From Hirudinaria manillensis (taxonomy: Eukaryota; Annelida; Clitellata; Hirudinida; Hirudinidae): a stretch of 64,000 nt of DNA. The notes below the pieces were generated by a model. It saw nothing but the letters and a program-made list of their open reading frames with translations. It searched no databases and had not been told where the DNA came from. Shown one piece after another: positions 10,808 through 23,489 of this stretch (the first letter of the stretch is position 1; each line of letters begins with the position of its first letter). The DNA lies in NCBI GenBank assembly GCA_034509925.1, contig CM067529.1:12586001-12650000 (forward strand). The letters run 5' to 3'. The translations under genes were made by a program, and so were the position numbers.

Positions 10808-13800
10808 ATGGGACATTTTAGCTTTCGGAATTTAATTATTTTTACGATAGCCTTGCGTCTAGCATCCCCAGCACAACCAACATTTTATTTCTTAAACAAT
10901 GGCAAGGAACAGGTGAAATCGTTAGCTTATGGTAAAATCTACAAATACGTAAACAAGATTGTCATAGATATGTTCCATCCACATTTCGTGGAATATGTTG
11001 ATGATAATGATAAATGGGGTGAGATATGATCTTATCATTCATTGATTATGATTATCGCTATATGTGAATTTATAAGCGCACCAACAAGAACCTTAATAGA
11101 GCACTTAATGCAATTACTCGGTATCATATGCATTATGATGTATTATGATTGCAGATTCAAGTCAGTTTTATATATTGTTGATGTTTTAGACGTTTATTAT
11201 GTAAAATCGTTAACATTTCAGATACTTTGTCAAGTGATGAAAGTCATTATCCTACAGCTCATTTAAAGTTTCATTGGAGGTTTGAAAAATCTTACTGCAA
11301 CTTCAGTAAGAACGACGGATTTTTTTGCGACGAAGTTACTAGATTAGTTATAATAGAAGGAAAAAACATCCAATCTGATCTTCATGTTTTAGGGCATGGT
11401 AAGAATTTAATTTTGCTGTATAATATTTATGTTAATATCAATCATTATGAAATGGAACTCTTGCAATGCAGACACCTATTTTGAAAGATATGTTGGCTGT
11501 TATGAGTCTAAAAAAGTAAGTCCTATACATGGGGAAATTGATGATTTGGCTATATGTGATAACTATTGTGATACACGTTTTTTCGCTATTTCTAAGGTTA
11601 GTCAATATTTTCGTGGACTTTCGTTTAATTCATGAATTGGGTTTTATTTTTTTCATTTCCATCAAACATATTCTTTTAACCTCTTAAAATCATTAAATCA
11701 TTTCCATTAAAGAATAAAAAAATATATCAAGATATTAAAACGTCAGGGAACGGAATGTCTTTGTATTAAAGATGCCGAGAAATTCATTCCGGTTCGTTTG
11801 CATTTCTGCAATGAAATGTGCAAGGAATTTCAATTCTGTGGAGGCCATGGTTATTTCTCCATCTATAGGAGAAGATGTAATTAAAGATAATTCTATGTTG
11901 TCAAAAATATATCGAGGCATATATTGTTGATGCAGTCCCTTAAGATTTTGCTAGAGTATGATTGAGTGAAAGTTCAACTTTATGTCTTCATGTTGTTTTC
12001 AACTACATTGCCTCCTGTTTTGAGTTTACTTTTTTTTTTTAAATTAGTTTTATAAAGTTCAATTGAAGTAACAAGTTCGAATAAACACTTATTTATTATA
12101 CCTAAATGTATAATGAAGTATTTTCACTTTACTAAAATCGAATAATAACTGAATCTAACTGTGTGAAAATACCGTACAGATCAAACAAGGAAAAGCTATG
12201 AACTATCATGGGAATGCATATACCACGAAACCAATTGTGCAATATGTCCTGAAGGAAGATATGGCCCAAACTGTGAAATTAGAAGCAATATCATTTGTTT
12301 CATTTGCTAAAATTTGTCCTTAAAACAACTAGTAATCGTTTTTCTTTAGACTGTAGCCTTAATAATGGTGACTGTGAGAGTTTGCAGTGTGAGACATATG
12401 ACTTCAAATGTAAGGACTGCCGTTGCAAAACATGCACCTTCTCGATTTCAATGTGTGTATGCCCTCCAGGTTATTACGCCATAAAAGAATTGCACTATTG
12501 CGGAGGTAATAATAAATTGTTACACATCTATTACCATATATCGCAATGCTGTTAATACCTTTGACCTTATTAATTGTCGTTCTCGGCATATATTTGTTCG
12601 CATAGATATCGATGAATGTCTTGATAAGCCTTGTGGTGAACACGGACATTGTGTAAACATGATGGGAGCTTTTGAATGCCAATGTTTCAAAGGTTTTCAT
12701 TTAACTGAAAACGATGTATGCATCGGTGAGAAATAAATTCAATATAATAGTATGTAGTCTGTGGAGATTGTATTTGAATGAATTTATTTGACAATTTTTA
12801 CATTCATGGAGAATTACCGGATTGTAAATTTAGGTAATTATAATTTAAGTAAACACAAATATTTCAACCTAAAATATTGCAATATTTGTAACAATATTAT
12901 AAGAATATGACATAACATTCCATATAATAATATTATTATTAATTTAAATAATATTAAATTGTTCCACATCGATTTCCAAATCCCGCTTGTTGGTGATCAC
13001 ATGAATTGACATTTTTGCACACACATCTCTTCGCACAGATACCGATGAATGTGAAAAAGGTACTGATACTTGTCCTAATAGCACCTATTGTGTAAACACG
13101 ATAGGAAGTTATCAATGCGATTGTAAAGACGGCTTTTTAATTGATGGACCTTTGTGCACTGGTGAGAATAATATTTAATATAATGATCTTTAACTACTGT
13201 GATCTGTCAAGAATATGATTGATTGCATGAGTTTCATTGAAATTTCTGTATTTCATCGTAAAACTATTCGTGGGTTTCCCACGTGAATATCAAATACTAA
13301 AAAATGCAAATTAAAAGTTGAAGTGGTTAAAAGAGTTCGTATTGCGAAGTTGATTTCCATAATCTTTCTCTAAATTTAGACATAGACGAATGTCTGACCA
13401 CAACGTGTTTGGGCGAGAATATAATTTGTAATAATATCATTGGTAGTTACTCGTGTGATTGCTTGGAAGGTTTCGACAAGACTGGTGAAAATAAGACATG
13501 TGAAGGTGAGGCTGTTTTTAAAATGATTAATGCTAAGTAATTTCTTTTCGTGATTCCTTTTCTTGTGAAAAACAATCACAAGCCTTCATTTTCCTTTTCT
13601 TATTGCAAGAAATGGAACTATTCCAAAATCTCTCATCGTCATCTTATTAATATCGCTTAACGTGCTTCTAATCACCGAGCTTGGTGGAACATAATTTCTT
13701 GGTAGAACAACCCACTTTCGTTGTAAATAAGCAGTAATAAGTAAATACTCTTTCAATTCCTTTGTTGCATGAACTAACCACTCATTCAGTAATTAACTAC

Positions 13801-14905
13801 TAAAACTTATATCACCAGATATTGACGAATGCCTCAACAATGTTTGTACCAACAACTCGAATTGCGTGAATTCCATAGGAAGCTATGATTGCAAATGTAC
13901 CTTGGGATATTACGAAACACCAGAAAAAATTTGCGCAGGTGAACATTAATGTTAAATAAATTCAGAATCTTATTTCCAATTGCAAATTTTTTTTAGAATA
14001 TTGCAGATAATTAAAGTTATTACGCCAAAGATCATTTATCACATGCATTTCATTGATTATCACATATAAGTATCTGCATTTGACCTTAATTTCAATCTCA
14101 TAGATGTGGATGAATGTGATTCCACGGCAAATTGCGACAAAGAATCCACCGATTGTAACAACTTAATTGGTGATTATGAATGCCTCTGCAAAATAGGTTT
14201 CGCCAAAGGGGAATCAAAGTCTCCCAAAAGCAGATGCTTCGGTTAATCAAACTCAGATATTTCTGAATTGGAAAGGATTAGTCGAAACTTACTTTATTTT
14301 TAGTGCTGTTAATAGGAATAAGATACCAATGAATTATGTTAATGGAGATTTATCTGCAGTATCGTGTTCGATTCAGGTCTATACACTATTCAACATTTCG
14401 GATTGGGTCCAGTGCTTTATTGTGATCTATTAAATATTGTTTGCTATGGCAAGCTATTGCGTAAAATTGGTCGCTGAAAAACTGAATAGAGTGACTTGAT
14501 ATATTAGTTATGAAAACATCTATTTGCCCAAAAATTCATATGCACAACATAGTGGTATATTTACTAGAATTCCATTGTTCGCCATTTTATCCTTAATTTA
14601 TTAACGTTAACAGTTATTCATTTTTAATGTTGCGAACTGAAATAATTTGAGGAATCAAGTTTAAACTAAAAATTTAATTTAATTTAAACTAAAATATCAT
14701 TTACTTTTGTAAATTTAAAGATATCGATGAATGCAAACCTTCTCGTTGTCCTGACGGGGTTTCGTGCATCAACTCAGTTGGTTCGTACGATTGCATCTGT
14801 CCGACTGGCACAACAAAGAAGGAATATGCCCACGCTATGGAATGCCTAGGTATAGCATTTTGAGTCCAGCATATAAAACTTGAGCTGTTGCTGAAAATAT
14901 TACTA

Positions 14906-15002
<97 letters not shown>

Positions 15003-15504
15003 AATATGCCATGCGACGTTATTTAATAGTTCTTCTTGACTCATGGTTTGACATTCTGTTTCCAGATATTGATGAATGTCTTGAAGAAGGATTGTGTGAT
15101 GAAACTTCATCTTTTTGCATGAACGCTTTCAACTATTACATCTGTGTCTGTCGAGTAGGATATATTACTGTTGACAATTTCACCTGTATCATGACAACAG
15201 GTAAGATTTATAATTTCAATAAACATCATAAATTAAGCATAACAAGAGCAAATTAGATGATTTCTTAAATTTTACAGTGTCAAAGAAAGTCGATTTAGAG
15301 GAAGATACGACAAGTGCCATAACTACTCATTCATTCGATGAAAAGGAATCAAATTCAGATTTCTTACCATGGCTTGCTTTCATGGTATCCTTTATCACCT
15401 TTTTCACATGCGGTGCATTGTGCCTTTATATATCCAATTCTCACTCAGAAAAAAGTTTTTCTTTTATATCGACAGTTTCATCGGAATTCCAAAGTGTCGG
15501 ATAG
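10808..15504 (+). CDS. Gene B: WSC domain, EGF-repeat membrane protein, near-identical to A
   Basis: Fourteen exons: 10808-11018, 11222-11398, 11472-11596, 11747-11876, 12180-12284, 12350-12505, 12606-12725, 13039-13161, 13380-13505, 13819-13938, 14104-14241, 14721-14849, 15066-15200, 15278-15504. They give 673 residues, each exon equal in length to its partner in gene A. Domain order is as in A. Differences are mostly single residues, for example DFLPWLAFMVSF in place of DAISWLAFILSF at the membrane helix. Intron 2 has a normal GT donor where A has GC; intron 5 has GC in both. Intron 4 carries about 230 bases absent from A, and intron 6 is about 125 bases shorter. Intron 12 holds a large ATT tract. 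The copy looks intact, and the divergence from A suggests a recent duplication. Confidence 0.85.
14905..15001 (+). repeat. Expanded (ATT)n microsatellite in gene B intron 12
   Basis: About 32 perfect ATT units between exons 12 and 13. The same site in gene A has about six. It produces meaningless poly-Leu, poly-Ile and poly-Asn frames. Confidence 0.97.
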
Positions 15505-15825
15505 CTCATACGTTTTTTTGTTTTTGTGCTTGTATACCTTGTTAGACCCGTAGCGGTTTTTTGGCATTATTTCGTTAGGGAATCAGAGATCATAACATCG
15601 CATCTCATTCAATTCCTTGTGTTCAATATCAATTGTAATCGCTACGTTGTCCGTTACTTCTAGCTTGGACAATGGAAAATGTTAATGTTCCTTCTATTTC
15701 AAGTTGACAGTTAATTAAAACTAATAAATTTTTAAAAGTTCAAATATCACCTGGTGTTTTTCATTGAAACGAATATCTTTAATTAATAGTAGCATAAATT
15801 GATATAGTCATAAATTGATCTGTCT

Positions 15826-16775
15826 AACTCTATCATTAGGAACTACGCTTCGCTTGAAGTTAATCTGTTTAAGATCAGCAACACAGGTAGATACCATAGA
15901 TGCATCAGTATCTTCATCAAATATCGCTCCTATGACCAGTGTTGTCCCCCAGGGTAGTGTGCTTGATCCTGAACTCTTTTCATTGTACATCAATGATCTT
16001 ATACAAAGATACTGGTATCGTTTGCAAAGTATTTGCTGATGACGTTAAGCTTTATTCATTCTCAACGTCGTCCGAAACCGAACTGCATTCTGCTCTTAAC
16101 AAGGTTTTCCAGTTGAGTCACATCTGGCAGCATCAGCTCGTGCCAGAGAAATGTCAGGTTTTCTCCGCAGCATGATGCAGAAAGAAAAGAAATAATCATG
16201 AGTACTCTATCAACGGTCAGAACCTCCAACGGGTGGACATAATTAGGGATCTCGGGATTATGACGAACCCAAGCTTAAAGTTTGCAGTCCATACCGACAC
16301 AATCGTTCATAAAGCTGCAACAGTTTCGTGGATGATTAGGGCATCCAATACTTGAATATTTTCCCCAGTATGGAACACTCACCACAAATACCTAATTGAT
16401 AGAGTTGAAAAAATATAAAAGAAAATACCGCTCAATAACTTCAGTTGCTAAATATCTCTACATGGAAAGACTAAAACATCTTAATTATATCGAACTTTGA
16501 TATAATAAATTTTCAACAAATATTGTCAAATATTTTTTCTGCAATAGGATCGTAAAACCATGGAATGCACTACCAAACGAAATCGTGAAAACAAATACAA
16601 TCTCTCGTTATAATACTCTTACATACGACTTAGACTTCAGCGATTTCTTAACATGTACCCGATTATCCTAACCATTCGTAGCTCGTGTTGTACTTTTTGT
16701 ATGTAAATTGTACAGACTTGAGTGTTACAGGTCTCAAGGACAATTCACTTTGATGTTTTAAATAAATAAATAAAT
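15826..16775 (+). mobile_element. LINE 3' fragment (copy 3) with its tail
   Basis: The most complete of the three related + strand fragments. The translation has the reverse-transcriptase blocks PQGSVLDPELFSLYINDL and, after a frame change, ADDVKLYSFSTSSETEL with the catalytic FADD/ADD motif. The C-terminal tail RIVKPWNALPNEIV is typical for CR1/Jockey-type elements. It ends in a short AAATAAAT repeat tail at 16758-16775, which marks the true 3' end of the element. The element is 5'-truncated, as is usual for LINE insertions, and interrupted. Confidence 0.85.
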
Positions 16776-17113
16776 CTAAACAAACATATTTTTTGTTATA
16801 GCATCTTTTAAAGTATCACAGGTGTCGCTCAAAGTGTTGGCGGAAAAAGTGGAAGACCAATCTTTCTGATCAATTTCAGTGTAACAAAAAATTATTTTCC
16901 TCAAATCGTAAATAATGTGAAGAAAGATATTCGGACTCAAAGATAACAAAATGGCAATCACTTTAATACATCAACCTACTATTGACGACTAAAATCCAGT
17001 AAATAAGAATAATTATAAATTTTAAAGCGAAATTTAAGTTTCCTAATTTTTGGTTTTCCAGTTATATTTGAACTGAGTGACGCGCTATTTATTTTTATGA
17101 AGCTTTTCGAAGC
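16776..17113. other. Spacer upstream of gene C
   Basis: AT-rich non-coding sequence between the LINE tail and gene C. The last 100 bases resemble the DNA just upstream of genes A and B (a shared stretch ending in GAACTGA(A/G)TGACGC), so promoter or 5' UTR sequence is likely here. I see no clear TATA box. Confidence 0.4.
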
Positions 17114-20100
17114 ATGGGAACCTTTTTGATTTGGAATTTGATTATTTTTGCAATAACCTTGCATCTAGCAGCCCCAAAGTATTTTTATGTCTTGAACAAT
17201 GGCACGAAACAGTTGAAACTAACCATTTTAGAAGAAGTCGATTTATTCAATATAAACAAGATTGTCATAGATTTTGAATATCCATATTATGTGACATCAG
17301 TTGAAGATAATAAAAATTGGGGTGAGATATGAATTCAGCATTTATTGGTTATGTATTGTCGCCTATGTGATATTGTAAACAAACAAATGTGATCTCCTAG
17401 AGCTCCTAAGCCATTTAGAAGGTTTCATATACTACGTATATGCATGAGCATTGCAGAAACAAGTTTTGCTCTAAACCCATCCAGTTAATCAACTATAAGT
17501 CTGTGTTACATTTTGTTTTACACATTTATTTTGATAAACCGTTTTTCATTTTAGCCACTTTGTCAAGTGATGAAAGTACTTATCCTACAGCTCATTTAAG
17601 GTATTATTTGAACTTAGGGGAGCCTGAAATCATGGAATTCAACAGGAACTACGGATTTTCTTGCGACGAAGTTACTAGAGTAGTTGTAATAGAAGGAAAT
17701 AACATGCAAGTTGATATTTACGTTTATGGACATGGTAAGGCATTAAGGTTGCTAAATAATATATCTTAACATCAATTTGAAACTTATGAAATTGGCCACT
17801 TACAGATACATTTTTTGAAATATATATTGGTTGCTACGAGTATAAAAAAAATGATCTTGAAAGAATAATTATAACTCAAATGTACCTTTGCTTAAAATTT
17901 TGTGAAACATATTTGTTTGGCGTTACCGAGGTTAGTTAATAATTTTGCCTACAGAAAATAGATGCAATAGAAACTTAACGTTAATGATTTAATGGAGAGG
18001 AAATTGTTGCGGTTTATAGACGAGACACAAGATCTAGAGGGAAATAATATTGAGGAGTTAATGACAACAAGGGCTAGAGATTTCTAGCGTTTTATGTTTC
18101 GGTTGATGAATAATGTTAACTGTGACTAGTGAAACATTTCTCTTGCCTTAAGCGAAGGGGATGACCATCGGTCCTGAAGGCTAGAAACCTCTAGAATTCT
18201 GGAATATTACATTTAACAGGACCTTGTTACAGCTTTGTCTGGCATAAATCACAGATGAGGCGTCAATGATCGATGGTTTTGAGTAATAGTAGTAGTACGT
18301 TGTGGAGTGGCAGTGCTCTGAAACCGGGAATGGATCTTGTAAACTAATTTTGGACTCTTAATTTTCACTGCAAGATAAAAATGTCTCAAGCCCTGAAAGC
18401 CGATTGTCTGAGATGCCATGAGCTTGAAGTTCGGTCGACAGCTTCTGGCGAGACATCACGAAGACCCCCATTAAGTCAAAGTATATGATATCTGTGCCCT
18501 GGTACATTGACCATAACCAATCATTTGTGTACTCGATAAGTTTCGTGCATGTCGATCTAAAAGTTCAGTAAGTCATGTTGTTTATGAGATACAAAGAAAG
18601 TTTGTTCGAAGGTAGTTTAGGATGTCATTGTTGATCATCCGTTCTATATTGTAATAACCCGGGGTCCTCAAACTAATTATGGTAGGTCAGGTTTATTGAA
18701 AGTATTCGGATGGCTTGGAAGATATTCAAGGCCCTATTGCCTAAGTCTTTTCAGCTGCTAATTCTCACTTTTCCTTGCCCCCTTTTCCCGATTTGCTGAG
18801 CTGCATAATCAGCCTTACCGAAGACTCTGTATAGTACCCCTAATTTTATATCGCCATATAATTTTAAATAAATCTTTGGGTCATATAATTTTAGGGTTAT
18901 AACAATATTTTGGTAGAAAGTGAATATCACCGGTAGGCAGTTGTATCGGTCGGGTCAGATGTGGTCGGGACCTTGATACCGTTAAAGATTTTGTTTTAAA
19001 CATTTCAAATAATATTAATGTTAAATGAAAAATGTCGATTAAAGTATAAATAATATTGTGAAATGACAGGGAAAGGACTGCATTTGCATTAACAGTACTC
19101 TGGAGTTCACACCGGTTGATTTACATTTATGTAATAAAATTTGCGGTGATGTGCCATTTCAATTTTGTGGAGGCATTGGCTATTTCTCTATCTATAGGAA
19201 ACGTAATTAATAATTAATCTTTGACATTAATGAAATATAAAAATAAAACTTGTCTGTTTTGAATTCACTTCATTTTATTCATCGGATTGACTTTAAGTTC
19301 CATAACTTAAATATAATTCAAATTACAATCTGAATTTGTATTCCATGCAGCACAAAGAACGCAAGTAAACATAGATGAACCATTCCAACCTTCATGGGAA
19401 TGCATATACGACGATGTTAATTGCCCAATTTGTCCTGAAGGAAGATATGGCCTAAGTTGTGAAAACAGAAGTAATATAATTATTTTTGTTAAAATATGAT
19501 CTTAAAACAACTTATAATCTTTTTATTTAGACTGTAGCATTAATAATGGTGACTGTGGAGAAATGTATTGTCATTCATATATATTCAAATGTGGGAAATG
19601 CCGTTGCAAGACATGCAACTATTCGATTTCAATGTGCGTATGCAAGCCAGGGTTTTACTTTTACGGATTATTCAAGGATTGTAGAGGTAATAATAATTTA
19701 AGTAAAGCTAACATATTACAATATTTACAATAATGTTATAATATTACCTATAATAATTGTAATATTATTAACATTTAACTCAAATTAAATTGTTACACAA
19801 AGATTTCCAAATACCGCAATGCTGGTGATTCACTGATCCTATTAATTTGTCATTTTCGGTATATATTTGTTCGCACAGATATCGATGAATGTGAAGCAAA
19901 TATTTATTCTTGTTCTGGAAATATGTCTTGTGTTAACGTTGAAGGAAGTTATAAATGCGACTGTCCATTAGGTTACTATTTAGCTGATGGTTTCCTGTGC
20001 ACTGGTGGGTAACATATTTAGTACTGTTTTTGCTCTTCCACGCAATACCGTGGCTTAATCAGTTTATATTGAAAAGAAAGAAATGAAATAAAAAAAAAAC

Positions 20101-22714
20101 ACACTTTATAATATGTTTATTTTTTTTTTACAATTTCACAAAGCTTATAACAATTCAATGATTTAGTTGTTCCGTTGAGTCGCGGTATTCCATCAGCGTG
20201 GTCGGGTACACCTAATACGTTGGTCGTTATATCTTTAAGCGAACTACATTTTTTGGCCTAACTTTCGCAGATATTAAATTTGTATCATAAAATTTGGTTG
20301 TATAATTTAAGTACTGGTATGAAATCTTATATTACAATTAGAAATGAATTTATTAGACGTTTTGGCACGCTAATTTGCATTTTCTGCCAAAACATTCATT
20401 TCATTTATGGGTGTGTCATAAATTTGCATAATTAATTATGTATTTGAGTCTATTGGGCGAAATGAATTAGATTTGCATAAGCACATCAATTAGAAAAAAA
20501 TAAAAGTTTTATTTCACATATACCTAAAAAACTTATTAATGTTTTATTTAATTAATGAATTTTACTATTTTAATAAAAATTGAAATGTTCGCCTTTTCCA
20601 ATGAATGTCAAGGTTTTGGAAAAAAACAACATAATTGTGCTTGTTACAGTTGTAATATTTATATGAAACCAATATAAAAAATTTACTACTCTAATCTAGT
20701 ACTATGCTGTATCAGAATTTCAAAGCAATCGATGAAGAACTTTCAGAGAACATTGATGACATCCAAACTACATTTTAATTTATATAGATAATAAACTTTT
20801 GATTACCATAGTCTTTCTTTAGACATCGATGAATGCCTGAGCTCCATGTGTCTGGAGAATGAAATTTGTATTAATGTCATTGGCAGTTATTCATGTGATT
20901 GCATGGAAGGTTTCAAAATGATTGTTGATAATGACACATGTGAAGGTGAGTCTGTTATTAATATGAGTAGTGTGAAGTAATATCTTTTCTGGATTCGTTT
21001 TGTTATGAAAGAGTGATGACTCTCTATTCCTTTGTTGCATGAACTAACCACTCATTCAGTAATTAACTACTAAAACTTATATCACCAGATATTGACGAAT
21101 GCCTCAACAATGTTTGTACCAATAACTCGAATTGCGTGAATTCCATAGGAAGCTATAATTGCAGATGTAACTTGGGATATTACGAAACACCAGAGAAAAT
21201 TTGCGCAGGTGAACATCGTAATGTTATATTTAACAATAAATTCAGGATCTTATTTCCTATATTTTCTGTAAAGTATTTTTAAATAATATTTCAGCCTATT
21301 CAAATTCATTAAACCAATGATTATTTCTCACATATATTTCATTGAATAAACAAGTATATAAATCTGAATTTAATTTTAAACTCATAGACATGGATGAATG
21401 CGAATCCTCAAATTGCGACAAAGAATCCACCGATTGTAACAACTTAATAGGAGATTATGAATGCCTCTGCAAAATAGGTTTCGCCAAAGGGGAATCAAAG
21501 TCTCCTAAAAGCAGATGCTTCGGTTAATCAAATGAAGATATTTCTGAGTTGGAAAGGATTAGTCGAAACTTACTTTTATTTTAATGCTGTTAATAGGAAT
21601 AAGATACCAATGAATTATGTTGATGGAAATTTATCTACTGTATCGTATTCGAGTCCAATCTGTATGCCGGTCAACGCTGTCGGGTGGGGTTCTGTGTTTT
21701 ATAGTGATCGATTAAGTACTTCCTCTTGGACCATATTACGAAAAATTAGTCTCTGTAAAAATCAAAAGAGTGACTTACCATCTACTAGTTAATGGAAACC
21801 TCGATTTGCGTTGTAGCGATTTGTGCATATATCGATTTGTGTAAAACACATTTACGATACGCATCGTGGTGGTATACTTATAAAATCCCATCGTTCACTC
21901 TTTAATCAATTAATTAACGTTAACAGTCATTCATTTTTAATGTTGCGATCTGAAATAATTTGAGTAATCAAATTTAAATTAGACCTTTTATAAATTTAAA
22001 GACATCGATGAATGCAAACGTTCTAGCTGTCCTGACGGGGTTTCGTGCATCAACTCAGTTGGTTCGTACGATTGCCTCTGTCCGAATGGAACAACAAAGT
22101 CGATCTATCCCTATACTATGGAATGCCAAGGTATACCATTTTAAAAATAGAAAATAGATGTTATGAGGCATTGCAGAAATTATTTGATTTATTGCAGAAA
22201 TTATTGCAAGTTGTTTTACTTAATTTGTCGTTTCGACATTTCGTTTCCAGATATTGATGAATGTCTTGTAGAAGAAGTGTGTAATAAAACTTCATCTTTC
22301 TGCATGAACGCTTTCAACTATTACATTTGTGTCTGTCGAATAGGATACGTCACTGTTGACAATTTCACCTGTACTCTTTCAACAGGTATGATTTACATTT
22401 TCAATATTTGCATGCCATAACGTAAGCATGGGATTTTAACTACGACAGCATCGTAATAGTTGCACATTAGCGTTTTGTTAAATAGTTGCTTAAATTTTAC
22501 AGGGACGGGGAAGGAGGTGACAATTACCATGTCTACTCAGTCAATCGATGAAAATGTATCAGGGTCAGAAGTCATGGCATGGCTTGCTTTCATAATAGCT
22601 TTTATTGTATTTTTCGTGGGCGGTGCGTTGTGTTTTTGGGTGCCCATTTCATACTCCGATCGAAGTCTCGGCTTTGTGTCCTCGATCTCATCGGATTTCC
22701 AAAGTGTCGGATAG
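17114..22714 (+). CDS. Gene C: WSC domain, EGF-repeat membrane protein with six cbEGFs
   Basis: Thirteen exons: 17114-17321, 17555-17734, 17806-17930, 19070-19202, 19351-19470, 19531-19686, 19879-20004, 20823-20945, 21089-21208, 21388-21522, 22002-22130, 22251-22385, 22503-22714. They give 633 residues in frame. The plan is the same as in A and B, but there is one calcium-binding EGF exon fewer: the partner of A exon 7 is missing, and because all these exons are phase 1-1 the loss keeps the frame. All eight WSC cysteines are present (IGCYEYKK to FCGGIGYFSIY). The membrane segment is MAWLAFIIAFIVFFVGGALC, and the tail again ends in FQSVG. All donors are GT, including the site that is GC in A and B. 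Introns 3 and 7 are swollen by inserted repeats. AATAAA lies at 22936. Confidence 0.83.
18005..18904 (+). mobile_element. Possible solo LTR-like insertion in gene C intron 3
   Basis: Intron 3 of gene C is 1139 bases, against about 150 in A and B. The extra DNA includes a block of 900 bases that starts TGTT and ends AACA, the usual LTR termini. AATAAA lies at 18867, about 30 bases before the end, and the sequence TTTTGGTAGAAAGTG just behind the block could be part of a primer-binding region. No matching second copy, coding part or clear target duplication is visible, so this is a fossil at best and could be chance. Confidence 0.35.
20085..20795 (+). repeat. Dispersed repeat family R, copy in gene C intron 7
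   Basis: It shares ATATGTTTATTTTT, the TTTCAAAGCAATCG(A)TGAAGAACTTTCAGAGAACA type block and the ATTTATATAGAT end with the copies at 1500, 38785 and 56202. It fills most of the 818-base intron between EGF exons 7 and 8 and carries an extra AT-rich stretch in its middle. Confidence 0.65.
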
Positions 22715-23489
22715 CTCATATGTTTTTGTTGTTTTTGTGATCGTCTAAATTGTTAGACAAGTACCCGATTTTTTGGTTTTATTTCGTAAGGATTCAGATA
22801 TTACAACATTGTATTTCACCATCCATTGCATTAAGTTCGATGTCTATTTATAACTTACGTTGTTCGTTAATTCTAAATTAGACAATGGAAGATGTTAATG
22901 TTCGTACTATTTTAAGTTGACAGTTGGTTAAAAATAATAAAATTTGAAATATGCCTCTCTTGATGACTGATCGTGATAGTAAATAAAAAAATAACTAAAT
23001 AAATAATTAATTAAATAAATGAGTATATCTTTATTCAACGATTTTGTTGTTGGTAACTGATTTTATATTATTTCTCAGAATAAATTGAATCAGTATGTTC
23101 AATGTTATTTTTCTGAGATCCGTCTAAACATTCAAGAAATATTGACGGACCTAGTTAATAAGAGTCTTTAGTCAAATTGGTTTAGTAATGTTCAAAGTTA
23201 TTTTCAAAAAATGATCTCCAAATTGATATTAAATCCATTTTAGATGCAATTTTAACCAACAAAAAAGTGGAACATGTGAACATTTAACAGCAATCCAATG
23301 AGCTTTAAGTTGAAGAAATTCATTTCATTTTTAGAATTTCAGTTATGTTAAAACACCGAGGTTACATATTTTATTGCCTAAAAGTTTTTTATTTTTATTT
23401 TTTTTTACTAGGTTTCTAAGGCTCCGACGTTTTTTATTTGCATGACGAAGAATTTCAGTATTGTTTATTTCAGACTTTTTTTTTCAGTT
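22715..23489. other. Gene C 3' UTR and spacer to gene D
   Basis: The first 230 bases resemble the 3' UTR of A and B and contain AATAAA at 22936-22941. The rest is AT-rich without visible genes. A pyrimidine tract ending in TTTTTTTTCAG at 23486, three bases before the chosen ATG of gene D, could be a splice acceptor, meaning that gene D may have a 5' UTR intron. Confidence 0.45.

Noticed and set aside
14701-15256. Long frames of poly-Leu, poly-Ile and poly-Asn on both strands
   Set aside because: They are translations of the ATT microsatellite in gene B intron 12; flanking parts only overlap real EGF exons by chance.
21532-21792. 86-codon frame in gene C intron 10
   Set aside because: It has no splice signals that would join it in frame and no stop-free counterpart in A or B. 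It is kept only as a conserved-intron observation.
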